DNA from: Claveliimonas sp034178805
GTDB taxonomy: Bacteria; Bacillota; Clostridia; Lachnospirales; Lachnospiraceae
DNA: 64,000 nt
Direction: 5' to 3'
Assembly (NCBI RefSeq): GCF_050314255.1
Contig: NZ_JBNPMZ010000007.1
Coordinates: 1 to 64,000 of the forward strand
The number at the start of each line of letters is the position of its first letter. The stretch's first letter is position 1. Below the pieces are notes generated by a model, which saw nothing but the letters and a program-made list of their open reading frames with translations, was not told the DNA's origin and made no database searches. This document shows, piece after piece, positions 1 through 8,470 of the stretch. The position numbers were made by a program, and so were the translations under genes.

Positions 1-354
1 GCTTAGGAGGCCCAGATACAAAACAATGTCAGCAGAAAGTATCTTTTTTCTATGTTTGACTGACTACACCACATGGTAATTAATATTATATACACATGTC
101 CCTGAATGTATTAAATTTCTTTCATACACATAGTATATCATATGAGCAATTTTACCGCAATCAAAATTCGAATATTTGTTCTGTTATTACATAACACGCC
201 AGAGAGACCGTCTGCAATTTTACAAACTTGAATCTTTTACCTTTCACGACGTCCCTCTGGCACTATAGAGCTTTCATCTCGGCAATCGAATTACCGAGGA
301 TTCCCGCTTTTTTATCCTAAAATGTGTTGTCTAAATAGTGTATACCATTTCATT
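1..354. other. Left-edge intergenic region with a structured block
   Basis: No convincing gene lies here. Positions 198-204 (GCCAGAG) pair with 255-261 (CTCTGGC), with further partial pairing inward, and a second hairpin has arms at 278-282 and 294-298, followed on the + strand by a T-run at 308-313. This could be a structured RNA or its terminator, but I do not recognise the family. A sigma70-like promoter reading left lies at 132-160. A short + strand frame from about position 26 is too short to call. Confidence 0.4.
132..160 (-). promoter_or_regulatory. Sigma70-type promoter reading out of the left edge
   Basis: On the minus strand a -35 TTGCGG (160-155) is followed after 17 bp by -10 TATACT (137-132). 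The gene it would drive lies beyond the window. Confidence 0.4.
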
Positions 355-858
355 TTATTTTTTGAACCCATATTCCTTTTTCAGCCTTTCATAGATTTCA
401 AAAGCCACCGGACAAACAGACACCACATCTAACACACTATATAAACTCCACAAACGTTCCGGCTGATTCGTATACGGATATTTTTTACAGCTTTCAGGCT
501 TGCAATCCCCCAATTTACAACTCCCGTCTGCGATTAAAAAGTCACATGGCTTATGCTTTGTCTGGTAATTCCCCTCGGAATCTTTCCCCAACAAATATTG
601 TTCAGTAAAATCTGTAACGTCTATTCCCAAATACAGTGCGTCTTTCTCAACATCTTCCTCCGGAATACTTCCATGATACATCTTGCAGCAATTTCTACAT
701 CTATTACAATCATATTGTGCGAACAACTCGTCATGCAATGCTAAAAACTGTTGATCCAATTCTTTTTCATCTGCATTACACTTTAAAAATGTTCTGAATT
801 CCAGATTCTCATTCTCTCTTTTCTGTGCTTCAAATTTAACTTTTCTTGGCGCTAACAT
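355..858 (-). CDS. YkgJ-family cysteine-cluster protein
   Basis: This 167-residue cytoplasmic protein carries C-x2-C-x2-C-C at residues 51-58, followed by more cysteines near 105, 113, 118, 123 and 148. That is the pattern of the YkgJ/UPF0153 family, thought to bind a zinc ion or Fe-S cluster; its biochemical role is not established. The start at 858 has GAGAGGT about 10 nt upstream. It stands alone, with about 110 bp to the next gene and no obvious partner, so context says nothing about function. Family placement is good, function unknown. Confidence 0.75.
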   Translation of the reverse strand: MLAPRKVKFEAQKRENENLEFRTFLKCNADEKELDQQFLALHDELFAQYDCNRCRNCCKMYHGSIPEEDVEKDALYLGIDVTDFTEQYLLGKDSEGNYQTKHKPCDFLIADGSCKLGDCKPESCKKYPYTNQPERLWSLYSVLDVVSVCPVAFEIYERLKKEYGFKK

Positions 859-968
859 AAAGTCTCATACCTCTCGATTTTACTTCATAACTTTGCAACT
901 CATTTATATAGATTCTACCACAGCTTTATATAAAATGATAAAAAGCCCGTGAATTTTTTCAAAATCTT

Positions 969-1757
969 TTACACCAGATATTTATTCACCAGTTTTTCTA
1001 TTGTTTTTGTATTGAGGATTGTACTTTCCGTTTCAAAAGTAAGAATTAATTTTTCTCCCGGGAAAATATTATTATTTTCATATGCTTCTATCTTTTTAAC
1101 TGCATTTCTTGCATATATCGGATCATCCATCCTCCCGTCATGTTCCCAGTATATTTCTCCCCCTGTTTTTTGCGAAAGGAATGTGAAGTCCGGATAAACT
1201 GTTCCGTAACCCTTTAAGTACAGTGGACATTCATACTTATACTCGATTTTGTTCCTGAAGAAATAATCTGCCATGATTTTCTCAGATTTCGAACGTACTC
1301 TTTCACCGCGTTCTGTTAATATCAAGGGAAGTCCTTCCTGAAATTCTTTTCCCTGGTATTTTTCTACATTCCATTCGTCAACAAGCTGCTTCCATGTTGG
1401 CTCCACAGGCGTAATGAGGGCTTGCCTGCCTGCATGCAGAGATGTGAAAAGCTCCTCGATCTCATCATCTGAATAATCTCTCATGATTTTCTTAATCTGC
1501 TTTAGTCTCGATTCTGCCTTTTTTACCACAGATAAGTTGTAAGTTTTCTGAGCTAGCTCTTGAGGTAAGTATTTGTCTGATTTCGGAATATAGATTCCAC
1601 TATTATCTTCTGTACAATGATAATATCTGATTTTGTTTTTATCTTTGGAAATTCTAAGGTGCCCATCCGGTGCTGTAGCCAAGCCTTCTTTTGCTTTTTC
1701 AACAATGTTTTCCAGATACTTCTGCTCCTGTAAGAGCATATGTTTTAAACCTCGCAT
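969..1757 (-). CDS. Uncharacterised protein with a possible PD-(D/E)XK-like nuclease domain
   Basis: A 262-residue protein I cannot name. The first half is charged and helical. From about residue 150 it reads like a restriction-endonuclease-like fold: a segment with RSKSEKIMADYF, then YPDFTF and YWEHDGR, in the order expected for an E...D...E/K nuclease core. The start at 1757 is preferred over the upstream ATG at 1808 because AGGAG (1766-1770) sits 8 nt before it, while the 1808 ATG has only an abutting AAGG. The 1808 ATG falls inside the last degenerate copy of the 53-bp repeat array that precedes the gene. It is not next to any methylase, so a restriction role is not supported. Confidence 0.55.
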   Translation of the reverse strand: MRGLKHMLLQEQKYLENIVEKAKEGLATAPDGHLRISKDKNKIRYYHCTEDNSGIYIPKSDKYLPQELAQKTYNLSVVKKAESRLKQIKKIMRDYSDDEIEELFTSLHAGRQALITPVEPTWKQLVDEWNVEKYQGKEFQEGLPLILTERGERVRSKSEKIMADYFFRNKIEYKYECPLYLKGYGTVYPDFTFLSQKTGGEIYWEHDGRMDDPIYARNAVKKIEAYENNNIFPGEKLILTFETESTILNTKTIEKLVNKYLV

Positions 1758-1804
1758 AGCTTTTTCTCCTTCTATTGACTTATATTTGATTTTGGGAATT
1801 GCGG

Positions 1805-2018
1805 TCATCCTTCTTCGATGACTTGAGTGACTTGTTTTTGATTTCTTGGATTTGCAGTCATCCTTCTTCGATGACTTGAGTGACTTGTTTTTGATTTCTT
1901 GGATTTGCAGTCATCCTTCTTCGACGACTTGAGTGACTTGTTTGAGATTTCTTGGATTTGCGGTCATCATCTAACCCTGACCCAGGTGACTTGATTAAAG
2001 TATAATTGAATCTACGGT
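1805..2018 (-). repeat. 53-bp tandem repeat array upstream of the nuclease-like gene
   Basis: Units begin at 1805, 1858, 1911 and 1964. The first two are essentially identical, the third has a few changes, and the fourth is strongly diverged. A further degenerate copy (about 1770-1804) runs into the ribosome site of the gene at 969-1757. On the coding strand each unit carries a pseudo start, AAGAAGGATGAC, but because 53 is not a multiple of three no frame continues through the array. There are no unique spacers, so this is not CRISPR. Confidence 0.85.
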
Positions 2019-2037
2019 CAACGACTTGACAAGATAT

Positions 2038-2070
2038 GAAGAAATCCCGGAAACAAAATTGCTTCCGGGA
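2038..2070 (-). terminator. Terminator of the rplM-rpsI operon
   Basis: An 8-bp GC-rich stem (TCCCGGAA with TTCCGGGA, 2045-2070) is followed on the minus strand by TTTCTTC. It is the best terminator candidate after rpsI, about 160 nt beyond its stop and past the 43-bp repeats. Confidence 0.55.
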
Positions 2071-2092
2071 CAAAAATCTTTTTGATATCTTC

Positions 2093-2220
2093 GAAACAGA
2101 CTCGAGAAAACTTCGTTTTCTCTCGTTGTCGCTTTGAAACAGACTCGAGAAAACTTCGTTTTCTCTCGTTGTCGCTTTGAAACAGACTCGAGAAAACTTC
2201 GTTTTCTCTCGTTGTCGCTT
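2093..2220 (-). repeat. Three 43-bp tandem repeats, each holding a perfect hairpin
   Basis: Copies start at 2093, 2136 and 2179 and are practically identical. Each contains CGAGAAAAC, TTC, GTTTTCTCG: a 9-bp stem with a three-base loop. The array begins about 10 nt after the rpsI stop, so it lies in the 3' untranslated part of the ribosomal-protein mRNA. No T-run follows any hairpin, so these are not ordinary terminators; mRNA-end protection is possible. Confidence 0.85.
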
Positions 2221-2229
2221 CGCTCCAAA

Positions 2230-2622
2230 TTAACGTTTTGAGAACTGTGGTGCGCGACGAGCTGCTTTGAGACCGTATTTCTTACGTTCTTTCATACGTG
2301 GATCACGTGTTAAGAATCCGGCTTTCTTAAGAACCGGTCTGTAATCTTCATCTGCCTGAAGAAGAGCTCTGGAGATACCATGGCGGATTGCTCCTGCCTG
2401 TCCTGTGTATCCGCCACCTTTTACGTTAACGATTACGTCAAATTTTCCGTCTGTCTCTGTAGCAACTAACGGCTGACGAACGATAACTTTCAGTGTCTCA
2501 AGTCCAAGATACTCATCGATATCTCTTTTATTTATAGTAATCTTACCTGTTCCCGGTACTAAATATACTCTTGCGATTGATTTTTTTCTTCTTCCTGTTC
2601 CGTAGAATTTTGCTGTAGCCAT
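2230..2622 (-). CDS. rpsI: 30S ribosomal protein S9
   Basis: S9 is a small-subunit protein whose C-terminal tail reaches the P-site tRNA. The 130-residue product has the normal family length, opens with FYGTGRRKKSIARV, has the GGG-Y-GQ segment near residue 70, and ends in the basic tail APQFSKR. It follows rplM with a 28-bp gap, the standard bacterial rplM-rpsI pair. A strong ribosome site (GGAGG) precedes the ATG. Three hairpin repeats and a terminator follow. Confidence 0.98.
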   Translation of the reverse strand: MATAKFYGTGRRKKSIARVYLVPGTGKITINKRDIDEYLGLETLKVIVRQPLVATETDGKFDVIVNVKGGGYTGQAGAIRHGISRALLQADEDYRPVLKKAGFLTRDPRMKERKKYGLKAARRAPQFSKR

Positions 2623-2650
2623 TTTATATCCTCCTTTCGACCATTCCTAA

Positions 2651-3079
2651 TTAAAATTTCAGTTCTACTGGCTTCTGAGCCTGCTGCTCATGCTCTGGTC
2701 CAGCATATACATGAAGTTTCTTAATCATGGATCTTCCTAAAGGTCCCTTCGGAAGCATGCCTTTTACAGCGAGTTCGATAACCTTCTCCGGCTTCTTGTC
2801 CATCATCTCTGCTAATGTTGTCTCTCTCATTCCTCCAACATAATCAGAGTGATTGTAGTATACCTTCTGGCTCATTTTCTTACCAGTTACTTTTACCTTC
2901 TCTGCGTTTACAACTACTACATAATCTCCTGTGTCGATATGTGGTGTAAATTCAGGTTTGTTCTTTCCTCTTAAAACCTTAGCTACTTCGGAAGCTAAAC
3001 GTCCTAATGTATATCCTGCAGCGTCAACTACATACCATTTTCTTTCAATCTTGTCTGGACTAGCCATATAAGTTTTCAT
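2651..3079 (-). CDS. rplM: 50S ribosomal protein L13
   Basis: L13 is an early-assembling large-subunit protein binding 23S rRNA. The 142-residue product is of normal length and contains WYVVDA near the N-terminus, GRLAS-VA-LRGK, and the GMLPKGPLGR segment near residue 108. First gene of the rplM-rpsI operon. A consensus promoter at 3188-3216 leaves an untranslated leader of roughly 100 nt, where ribosomal-protein autoregulation could act; I did not identify a known leader motif in it. Confidence 0.98.
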   Translation of the reverse strand: MKTYMASPDKIERKWYVVDAAGYTLGRLASEVAKVLRGKNKPEFTPHIDTGDYVVVVNAEKVKVTGKKMSQKVYYNHSDYVGGMRETTLAEMMDKKPEKVIELAVKGMLPKGPLGRSMIKKLHVYAGPEHEQQAQKPVELKF

Positions 3080-3187
3080 TGGTTTACCTCCTATGAATCA
3101 TTACATCTCTTTACTATTATCTTTCTATCGAAATCAGTCGCTTCCGGGGCTTTGGCTGCGCTGTTTCTCCTTTTGTCATACTGTTAT

Positions 3188-3216
3188 AGTATATTCCATC
3201 CTCTATTTCCTGTCAA
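3188..3216 (-). promoter_or_regulatory. Promoter of rplM-rpsI
   Basis: The minus strand has a perfect TTGACA (3216-3211), 17 bp spacing, and TATACT (3193-3188). This is one of the strongest sigma70-type promoters in the window, as expected for ribosomal genes. Confidence 0.8.
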
Positions 3217-3347
3217 CCATTTTTTTGCGTTTTTCTGCGCTTTTTCCTTACTCTTTTTATTATACTTTTCTGAAAGAAGTCTGTAAATATCCAATAAAAA
3301 ATGTTAAAATAATGCAATGACAGCAATTTGGAAAGAGAGGACTGCTT

Positions 3348-4658
3348 ATGTGGGCTTATAACAGTGTATTTTATCAAATTTATCCGATTGGATTTACCGG
3401 AGCACCGACCTCAAATGACGGAAAGGTCGTTCCCAGGATTTTGAAGCTGAAGGAATGGACCGAGTATTTAGAAAATCTGGGCATTTCTTCTATATTACTG
3501 AATCCAATTTTCGAATCCGATAACCACGGGTATGACACCCGGGATTTCCGAAAAATTGACTGCCGACTTGGAACAAACGAAGACTTTGCCGAGGTATGTC
3601 AGGATTTGCATGATCACAATATTAAAATCGTTCTGGATGGTGTTTTTAATCATGTAGGTCGCGGTTTCTGGGCATTTCGCGATGTTCAGGAAAAGAAATG
3701 GGATTCCCCGTACAAAGACTGGTTCCATCTGAATTTTGACGGAAACAGCTGCTATAATGATGGTTTCTGGTATGAGGGATGGGAAGGACATTATGAGCTT
3801 GTTAAGCTGAACCTTCAGAATCCTGCCGTCGTAGATTATCTGCTTGACTGCGTCAAATTCTGGATTGATACCTTTGACATCGACGGGCTTCGCCTGGATG
3901 TTGCATACTGTCTGGATCATAACTTTATGCGAAGACTCCGGACATTTTCACAGGAAATAAAACCGGATTTTGCCCTGATCGGCGAGGTTTTGTTTGGGGA
4001 TTATAATTTAATCGTTAATGACGAGATGCTGCACAGCTGTACCAATTACGAATGTTATAAAGGGCTTTTTTCCAGCTTTAATTCTATGAATATGTTTGAG
4101 ATCGCCCATTCCCTGCACCGGCAGTTCGGTTCTGACCAATGGTGTATTTACCGTGGTAAGCATCTGATGACCTTTGCGGATAATCATGATGTCACCCGTC
4201 TTGCCAGCATCCTTACTAACAAGGCTCATATACCGCTTGCCTATGGACTGCTGCTTGGCATGCCCGGGGTTCCCTGCATCTATTATGGAAGCGAGTGGGG
4301 CGCAGAAGGACAGAAAGCACCGGACAATGACTACGCACTTCGTCCATGTTTCGAGAAACCGGAACCGAATGAGCTCACTTCATTTATAAAAGATCTCATC
4401 CGTGTCCGCCAGTCAAGTGACGGTCTCTGCAATGGTTCTTATCGCAATGTGGTTCTTACTAACCACCAGCTCATTTTTGAACGGGCTTCTGAAAATGAGA
4501 AAGTTTTTGTTGCGATCAATGCCTCCGGAGATGCATTTACAGCCAGTCACGGAGATTTAAACGGAAGTGTAACAGACCTCCTGACCAATGAGGAGATGCA
4601 GCTGAATGGTCAGCTTGATATGCCTCCTTACAGTGTAAAATATTTGAAGTTCTGTTAA
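3348..4658 (+). CDS. GH13 alpha-amylase-family glycosidase
   Basis: A 436-residue cytoplasmic enzyme (no signal peptide) of the alpha-amylase clan, acting on alpha-glucosidic bonds of maltodextrin-like substrates. The four GH13 regions are visible: D97-x4-H102 (region I), nucleophile D184 in GLRLDVAYC, acid/base E213 in LIGEVLFGD, and H280-D281 in FADNHD. The short C-terminal beta domain starts near residue 360. Length and location fit intracellular cyclomaltodextrinase or oligosaccharide-degrading types; exact specificity cannot be read. A ribosome site GAGAGGA precedes the ATG. The PfkB kinase 37 bp downstream on the same strand suggests a small sugar-use operon. Confidence 0.88.
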   Translation: MWAYNSVFYQIYPIGFTGAPTSNDGKVVPRILKLKEWTEYLENLGISSILLNPIFESDNHGYDTRDFRKIDCRLGTNEDFAEVCQDLHDHNIKIVLDGVFNHVGRGFWAFRDVQEKKWDSPYKDWFHLNFDGNSCYNDGFWYEGWEGHYELVKLNLQNPAVVDYLLDCVKFWIDTFDIDGLRLDVAYCLDHNFMRRLRTFSQEIKPDFALIGEVLFGDYNLIVNDEMLHSCTNYECYKGLFSSFNSMNMFEIAHSLHRQFGSDQWCIYRGKHLMTFADNHDVTRLASILTNKAHIPLAYGLLLGMPGVPCIYYGSEWGAEGQKAPDNDYALRPCFEKPEPNELTSFIKDLIRVRQSSDGLCNGSYRNVVLTNHQLIFERASENEKVFVAINASGDAFTASHGDLNGSVTDLLTNEEMQLNGQLDMPPYSVKYLKFC

Positions 4659-4695
4659 TACAATCAGGTGTCCGGATAAGAAAGGAGAAAACAGT

Positions 4696-5649
4696 ATGGG
4701 AAATTCAACAGATTTTATTATAATAGGCGCAGCTATCATCGATGTTCTGGCGCAGCCGGTAAACCCGGACGTTTTCTCTACCGGATCACATCCTGCGGAT
4801 CAGATTGCCATGCAGACCGGAGGCGACGCCCTGAATGAAGCTTCAGTTCTGGCTGCTATGGGCGGATCTGTTCGCCTCGTCAGCAAAATCGGCCAGGATT
4901 CTGCCGGGGAGTTTCTGCTGGACACCTGCCGTAAACGCGGAATAAAAACAGACAGCATTTCACAGGACCCGGCTATTTCCACAGGAATCAATGTGGTTTT
5001 TGTTGACGCAGACGGAGAACGGCATTTCATCACTTCTCCAAACGGAAGTCTCAGAAAACTCTGTCCGTCTGACATCCCTGATGATGCACTGGAAGACGGC
5101 GCCATCCTGTGCTTTGCCAGCATTTTCGTAGCTCCTACCTTTGATAATGCGGCACTCGCAAATCTATTTTCTTATGCAAAACAAAAAGGTATGATTCTGT
5201 GTGCAGATATGACCAAGCGAAAAAACGGTGAGAATATTGCAGATATGAAAGACTGTCTCTCGCTGTTGGATTATATTTTCCCCAATTATGAGGAGGCAGC
5301 TCTTTTGACCGGTCTGAACGACTGGGACGAAATTGCAGAGGCCTTTCTGGACTGCGGCGTAAAACATGTCATTTTGAAAGCGGGGAAAAAAGGATGTTTT
5401 ATCAAGTCCAAATCCGAACGTTTCTGGATTCCGGCTTATCCTTCCGCAAAATGCATAGATACCACAGGTGCAGGCGACACCTTTACTGCCTGTTTCCTGT
5501 ACGCACTCAGAAAAGGATTATCCCTGCCGGAATGCGGTCAATTTGCAAATTCCGGAGCCTCCATCTGTATTGAACAGGTTGGAGCCTCCGGAATTATTAA
5601 AAATATAGATCAGATTTTAGAGCGCTGCCCCGGGATATCCATCGACTAA
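4696..5649 (+). CDS. PfkB-family carbohydrate kinase
   Basis: This 317-residue ribokinase-fold enzyme transfers phosphate from ATP to a sugar or nucleoside. The N-terminal substrate-binding motif GGDALNEA is at residues 42-49, and the C-terminal signature DTTGAGDTFTACF near 255 holds the catalytic Asp and anion hole. GGAG lies 8 nt before the ATG. It follows the GH13 glycosidase, so a fructose- or ribose-like substrate within a sugar pathway is plausible, but the family is too broad to name one. It converges on the flavin reductase gene with only about 12 bp between stops. Confidence 0.88.
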   Translation: MGNSTDFIIIGAAIIDVLAQPVNPDVFSTGSHPADQIAMQTGGDALNEASVLAAMGGSVRLVSKIGQDSAGEFLLDTCRKRGIKTDSISQDPAISTGINVVFVDADGERHFITSPNGSLRKLCPSDIPDDALEDGAILCFASIFVAPTFDNAALANLFSYAKQKGMILCADMTKRKNGENIADMKDCLSLLDYIFPNYEEAALLTGLNDWDEIAEAFLDCGVKHVILKAGKKGCFIKSKSERFWIPAYPSAKCIDTTGAGDTFTACFLYALRKGLSLPECGQFANSGASICIEQVGASGIIKNIDQILERCPGISID

Positions 5650-5661
5650 TCCCGCCTGCGC

Positions 5662-6174
5662 TTATTCACCTTTTACCAAAACCTTCTGGATTTCTGCAAT
5701 ATACATGGTGTGGTAATCTTTATCAGGATACCATTTTGCATCATTTTCCGGCGCATCAAAGCACTCCGGTTTCATTTCCTGATGGTACATCTTTTTGCAT
5801 ACAAAGATCATTTCTGCCTCATCCACTCCGACTGTTCCATCTACAGCTACCGGATGCAGACCTGCCATCTCCCATTTATCCTTTACTTCCCTTCCCGAAA
5901 AGCTTCCGCAGAAATTCAACGCTTTTCTGTAATCTTCTGCCAGGAAAGAAATGGTGAATAACTCACTGTTGTCCACAAATTCCTTTGTGTATCTCTGAGG
6001 ACGGATGTATACTGTAGCTGCCTGCTTGCCCCACATAATACCCAGACCACCCCAACTGGCCGTCATTGTATTACAATTTTCTTCCGTTCCGGCACTGAGC
6101 AGCATCCACTGCTTTCCGATTTTATTAAACGGATTAAATGATAAATCTTCTATTTTTATTTCTTTAAATTCCAT
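5662..6174 (-). CDS. Flavin reductase-like FMN-binding protein
   Basis: A 170-residue protein of the flavin reductase-like/HpaC-related split-barrel fold, expected to bind FMN and reduce it or an acceptor with NAD(P)H. Visible features are NTMTASWGGLGIMW near residue 40, the YIRPQRYTKEF strand-loop, and FTISFL, all typical of the family. The start at 6174 is chosen because AGGAG lies 8 nt upstream; a GTG at 6183 abuts that site. It directly follows tyrS on the same strand, so it probably shares the T-box-controlled transcript. The partner enzyme or acceptor is unknown. Confidence 0.8.
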   Translation of the reverse strand: MEFKEIKIEDLSFNPFNKIGKQWMLLSAGTEENCNTMTASWGGLGIMWGKQAATVYIRPQRYTKEFVDNSELFTISFLAEDYRKALNFCGSFSGREVKDKWEMAGLHPVAVDGTVGVDEAEMIFVCKKMYHQEMKPECFDAPENDAKWYPDKDYHTMYIAEIQKVLVKGE

Positions 6175-6185
6175 ATCTTTCACTC

Positions 6186-7409
6186 CTATTTCACAACAAC
6201 CTTACGGAAATTCTTCTTACCTTTCTTTACGATCAGGCCTTCGCCTTCCATGTCTGCTGCCGCAAATGACTGATAAATGTCAGTCACCTTCTCACCGTCT
6301 ACAGCCACACCGCCCTGCTGTACTGCGCGGCGTGCCTCAGACTTGGACGGAACCAGACCACTTTTTACCATCATAGTAAGAATGTCAATATTGCCATCTG
6401 TAAAATCATCCGCCGTAAGCTCTGCGGTCGGCATATCTGCTGCCGCCCCCTGACTAAAGAGCGCTCTCGCAGACTCCTGTGCTTTCTTCGCCTCTTCTTC
6501 GCCGTGTACCAGTTTGGTCAGCTCGTATGCAAGAATTTCTTTTGCTGTATTAAGCTGAGCACCTTCCCAGGAATCCATCTTATCAATTTCCTCAAGCGGG
6601 AGGAAGGTCAGCATACGGATACATTTTAATACATCTGCATCCGCAACATTTCTCCAGTACTGGTAGAAATCAAACGGAGATGTCTTATTCGGATCAAGCC
6701 ATACAGCACCGCTCTGCGTCTTTCCCATCTTCTTTCCTTCTGAGTTAAGAAGAAGAGTAATCGTCATAGCACTTGCATCTTTTCCAAGTTTACGGCGAAT
6801 CAGCTCTGTACCGCCAAGCATATTGCTCCACTGGTCATCTCCACCGAACTGCAGATTGCATCCATATTTCTGGTATAATGCATAGAAATCGTAGCTCTGC
6901 ATAATCATGTAATTGAATTCCAGGAAGCTGAGTCCTTTTTCCATTCTCTGCTTGTAACACTCCGCTGCCAGCATACGGTTAACGGAGAAATGAGCACCCA
7001 CTTCACGCAGAACTTCAATATAATTCAGATCCATCAGCCAGTCTGCGTTATTTACCATCAATGCCTTTCCATCTGAAAAATCAATAAAACGGCTCATCTG
7101 CTTTTTAAAGCACTCGCAGTTATGCTGAATGGTCTCCGGTGTCATCATCTGGCGCATATCTGTTCTGCCGGACGGATCTCCAATCATGGCAGTACCTCCG
7201 CCGATCAGAGCGATTGGCTTATTTCCGGCCTCCTGCAGACGCTTCATCAGGCAAAGCGCCATAAAATGTCCTACATGAAGGCTGTCTGCTGTCGGGTCAA
7301 ATCCGATGTAAAATGTTGCCTTTCCATTATTCACCAGATCTCTGATTAATTCCTCATCTGTAACCTGTGCGATCAGTCCTCTCGCCTGTAATTCTTCATA
7401 AATTCCCAT
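6186..7409 (-). CDS. tyrS: Tyrosyl-tRNA synthetase
   Basis: Charges tRNA-Tyr with tyrosine in the cytoplasm. The 407-residue class I synthetase has the HIGH-type signature HVGH at 45-48, the KMSKS-type loop KMGKT at 227-231, the substrate pocket QFGGDDQWSN near 188, and a C-terminal S4 RNA-binding domain from about residue 340. Length matches bacterial TyrRS. A T-box leader with a UAC (Tyr) specifier lies directly upstream, so expression should rise when uncharged tRNA-Tyr accumulates. The flavin reductase gene follows closely. Confidence 0.97.
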   Translation of the reverse strand: MGIYEELQARGLIAQVTDEELIRDLVNNGKATFYIGFDPTADSLHVGHFMALCLMKRLQEAGNKPIALIGGGTAMIGDPSGRTDMRQMMTPETIQHNCECFKKQMSRFIDFSDGKALMVNNADWLMDLNYIEVLREVGAHFSVNRMLAAECYKQRMEKGLSFLEFNYMIMQSYDFYALYQKYGCNLQFGGDDQWSNMLGGTELIRRKLGKDASAMTITLLLNSEGKKMGKTQSGAVWLDPNKTSPFDFYQYWRNVADADVLKCIRMLTFLPLEEIDKMDSWEGAQLNTAKEILAYELTKLVHGEEEAKKAQESARALFSQGAAADMPTAELTADDFTDGNIDILTMMVKSGLVPSKSEARRAVQQGGVAVDGEKVTDIYQSFAAADMEGEGLIVKKGKKNFRKVVVK

Positions 7410-7445
7410 CTTTCTTCTCCTCTTCTTTTATACTCTCTTTTTTAC

Positions 7446-7725
7446 GAAAAAAATACCTCGTCCTTATAATAAGGACGAGGTTATATTCCCGTGGTACCAC
7501 CTTGATTCACCATGGACTCACACCCACAGTCTCACCCGGCTGCTTACACAGCCCGAACAAATAACGCATGTCTTACGCCGCAGCCTACTCGTTTTCTTTC
7601 GGTACGGAGCTCCAAGATGTATTCACAAACGGTTCCTTCATGCGCCTCTCATCTCCCGGCTGCTTTCTGTATGGGTGCCCCGGCTGCTACTTTTTCTTTT
7701 CAAAGCCTTTTACTCTCTTTGCCTG
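7446..7725 (-). promoter_or_regulatory. Tyrosine T-box riboswitch of tyrS
   Basis: The minus-strand leader shows AGAGAG near its 5' end (about 7720), a Stem I region with GATGAGAGGCGCATGAAGG, the specifier context GTGAATACATC with TAC at 7621-7619 reading tyrosine, the T-box sequence AAGGTGGTACCACGGG (7503-7488) that pairs with the tRNA acceptor end, and a terminator. This order is diagnostic. Uncharged tRNA-Tyr should stabilise the antiterminator and allow tyrS transcription. Confidence 0.95.
7451..7480 (-). terminator. T-box attenuator terminator
   Basis: A near-perfect stem CCTCGTCCTTATAATAAGG-type hairpin (arms 7456-7465 and 7471-7480) is followed on the minus strand by TATTTTTTTC. It sits just after the T-box motif and before the tyrS ribosome site. 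Confidence 0.9.
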
Positions 7726-7731
7726 ATTGAT

Positions 7732-7760
7732 ATGCTATCGCATTTTTACTCTTTTGTCAA
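7732..7760 (-). promoter_or_regulatory. Promoter of the tyrS T-box leader
   Basis: The minus strand has TTGACA (7760-7755), 17 bp, and TAGCAT (7737-7732). It overlaps the stop codon of the response regulator gene that ends at 7757 and places the transcript start where the T-box begins. Confidence 0.7.
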
Positions 7761-8470
7761 CACCCAAGCAGCTGTCGGAGCACTTTGACCTTATCCCGTC
7801 CAATCGGAAGGATATTATCATCGTAACCCTTCATTCTCAGACAGAAGCTGTTACTGCCCCACGGGAATACCTCCCTCACTTTATCCAGATTGATCAGATA
7901 GCTCTTATGCATCCGGAAGAACTGCATTCCTTCCAGGCGCTTCTCATACTCTCCAAGAGATTTACTCTCGTAATACTCATTTCCTTCCGCGTGAATCATG
8001 CATCCCCGGTTGTATGTTTCAATATAAACAATGTTCTGGATGTCCTCGAAAATGGTCTTCCCATTGCTGTTGATCGCAATCCGTTTTGGTGCCTCCTGCT
8101 CCGGTTTTGCTGTCTGCTCTGCAAAGCATTTTTTCAGCACTTTCTCAAGCCTCTTTTTATCATAAGGCTTCATGACATAGTCTTCTACTTCCAGCTCAAA
8201 TGCCTGAACCGCGTATTCCGAATATGCAGTTACGAATACGATTTTTACTCCCGGCTGCATATTTTTCAGTGCATTAACCAGAACCGTTCCATTAATGTCC
8301 CCCAGATTAATGTCCAGGAAAATGATGTCAAATTTCCTGCTGCCTGCCAGTTCCAATGCGGCTGCTCCGCAATCCCCTTCCTCAATCTCCGCATCCGGCA
8401 GAAGTTCCAGAAGCTGATGCTTAAGTTCACTCCTTGCCGGTCTCTCATCATCAATGACCGCTATCCTCAT
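7757..8470 (-). CDS. LytTR-family response regulator
   Basis: A 237-residue two-component regulator. The N-terminal receiver domain has acidic D8-D9 and phosphoacceptor D53 (IIFLDINL). The C-terminal half (about 130-235) is a LytTR DNA-binding domain, with NIVYIETYNRG and FFRMHKSYLINLDKV. It overlaps the kinase gene by 20 bp, so the two are translationally coupled and form a pair. The likely target is the symporter gene at 10309-11556, which carries a LytTR-type direct repeat upstream; that is an inference. The class resembles BtsR/LytR. Confidence 0.92.
   Translation of the reverse strand: MRIAVIDDERPARSELKHQLLELLPDAEIEEGDCGAAALELAGSRKFDIIFLDINLGDINGTVLVNALKNMQPGVKIVFVTAYSEYAVQAFELEVEDYVMKPYDKKRLEKVLKKCFAEQTAKPEQEAPKRIAINSNGKTIFEDIQNIVYIETYNRGCMIHAEGNEYYESKSLGEYEKRLEGMQFFRMHKSYLINLDKVREVFPWGSNSFCLRMKGYDDNILPIGRDKVKVLRQLLGC

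Noticed and set aside
1805..2220. Possible CRISPR array in the repeat region between 1.8 and 2.2 kb
   Set aside because: Both repeat sets are directly tandem with no unique spacers, and no cas genes are present.
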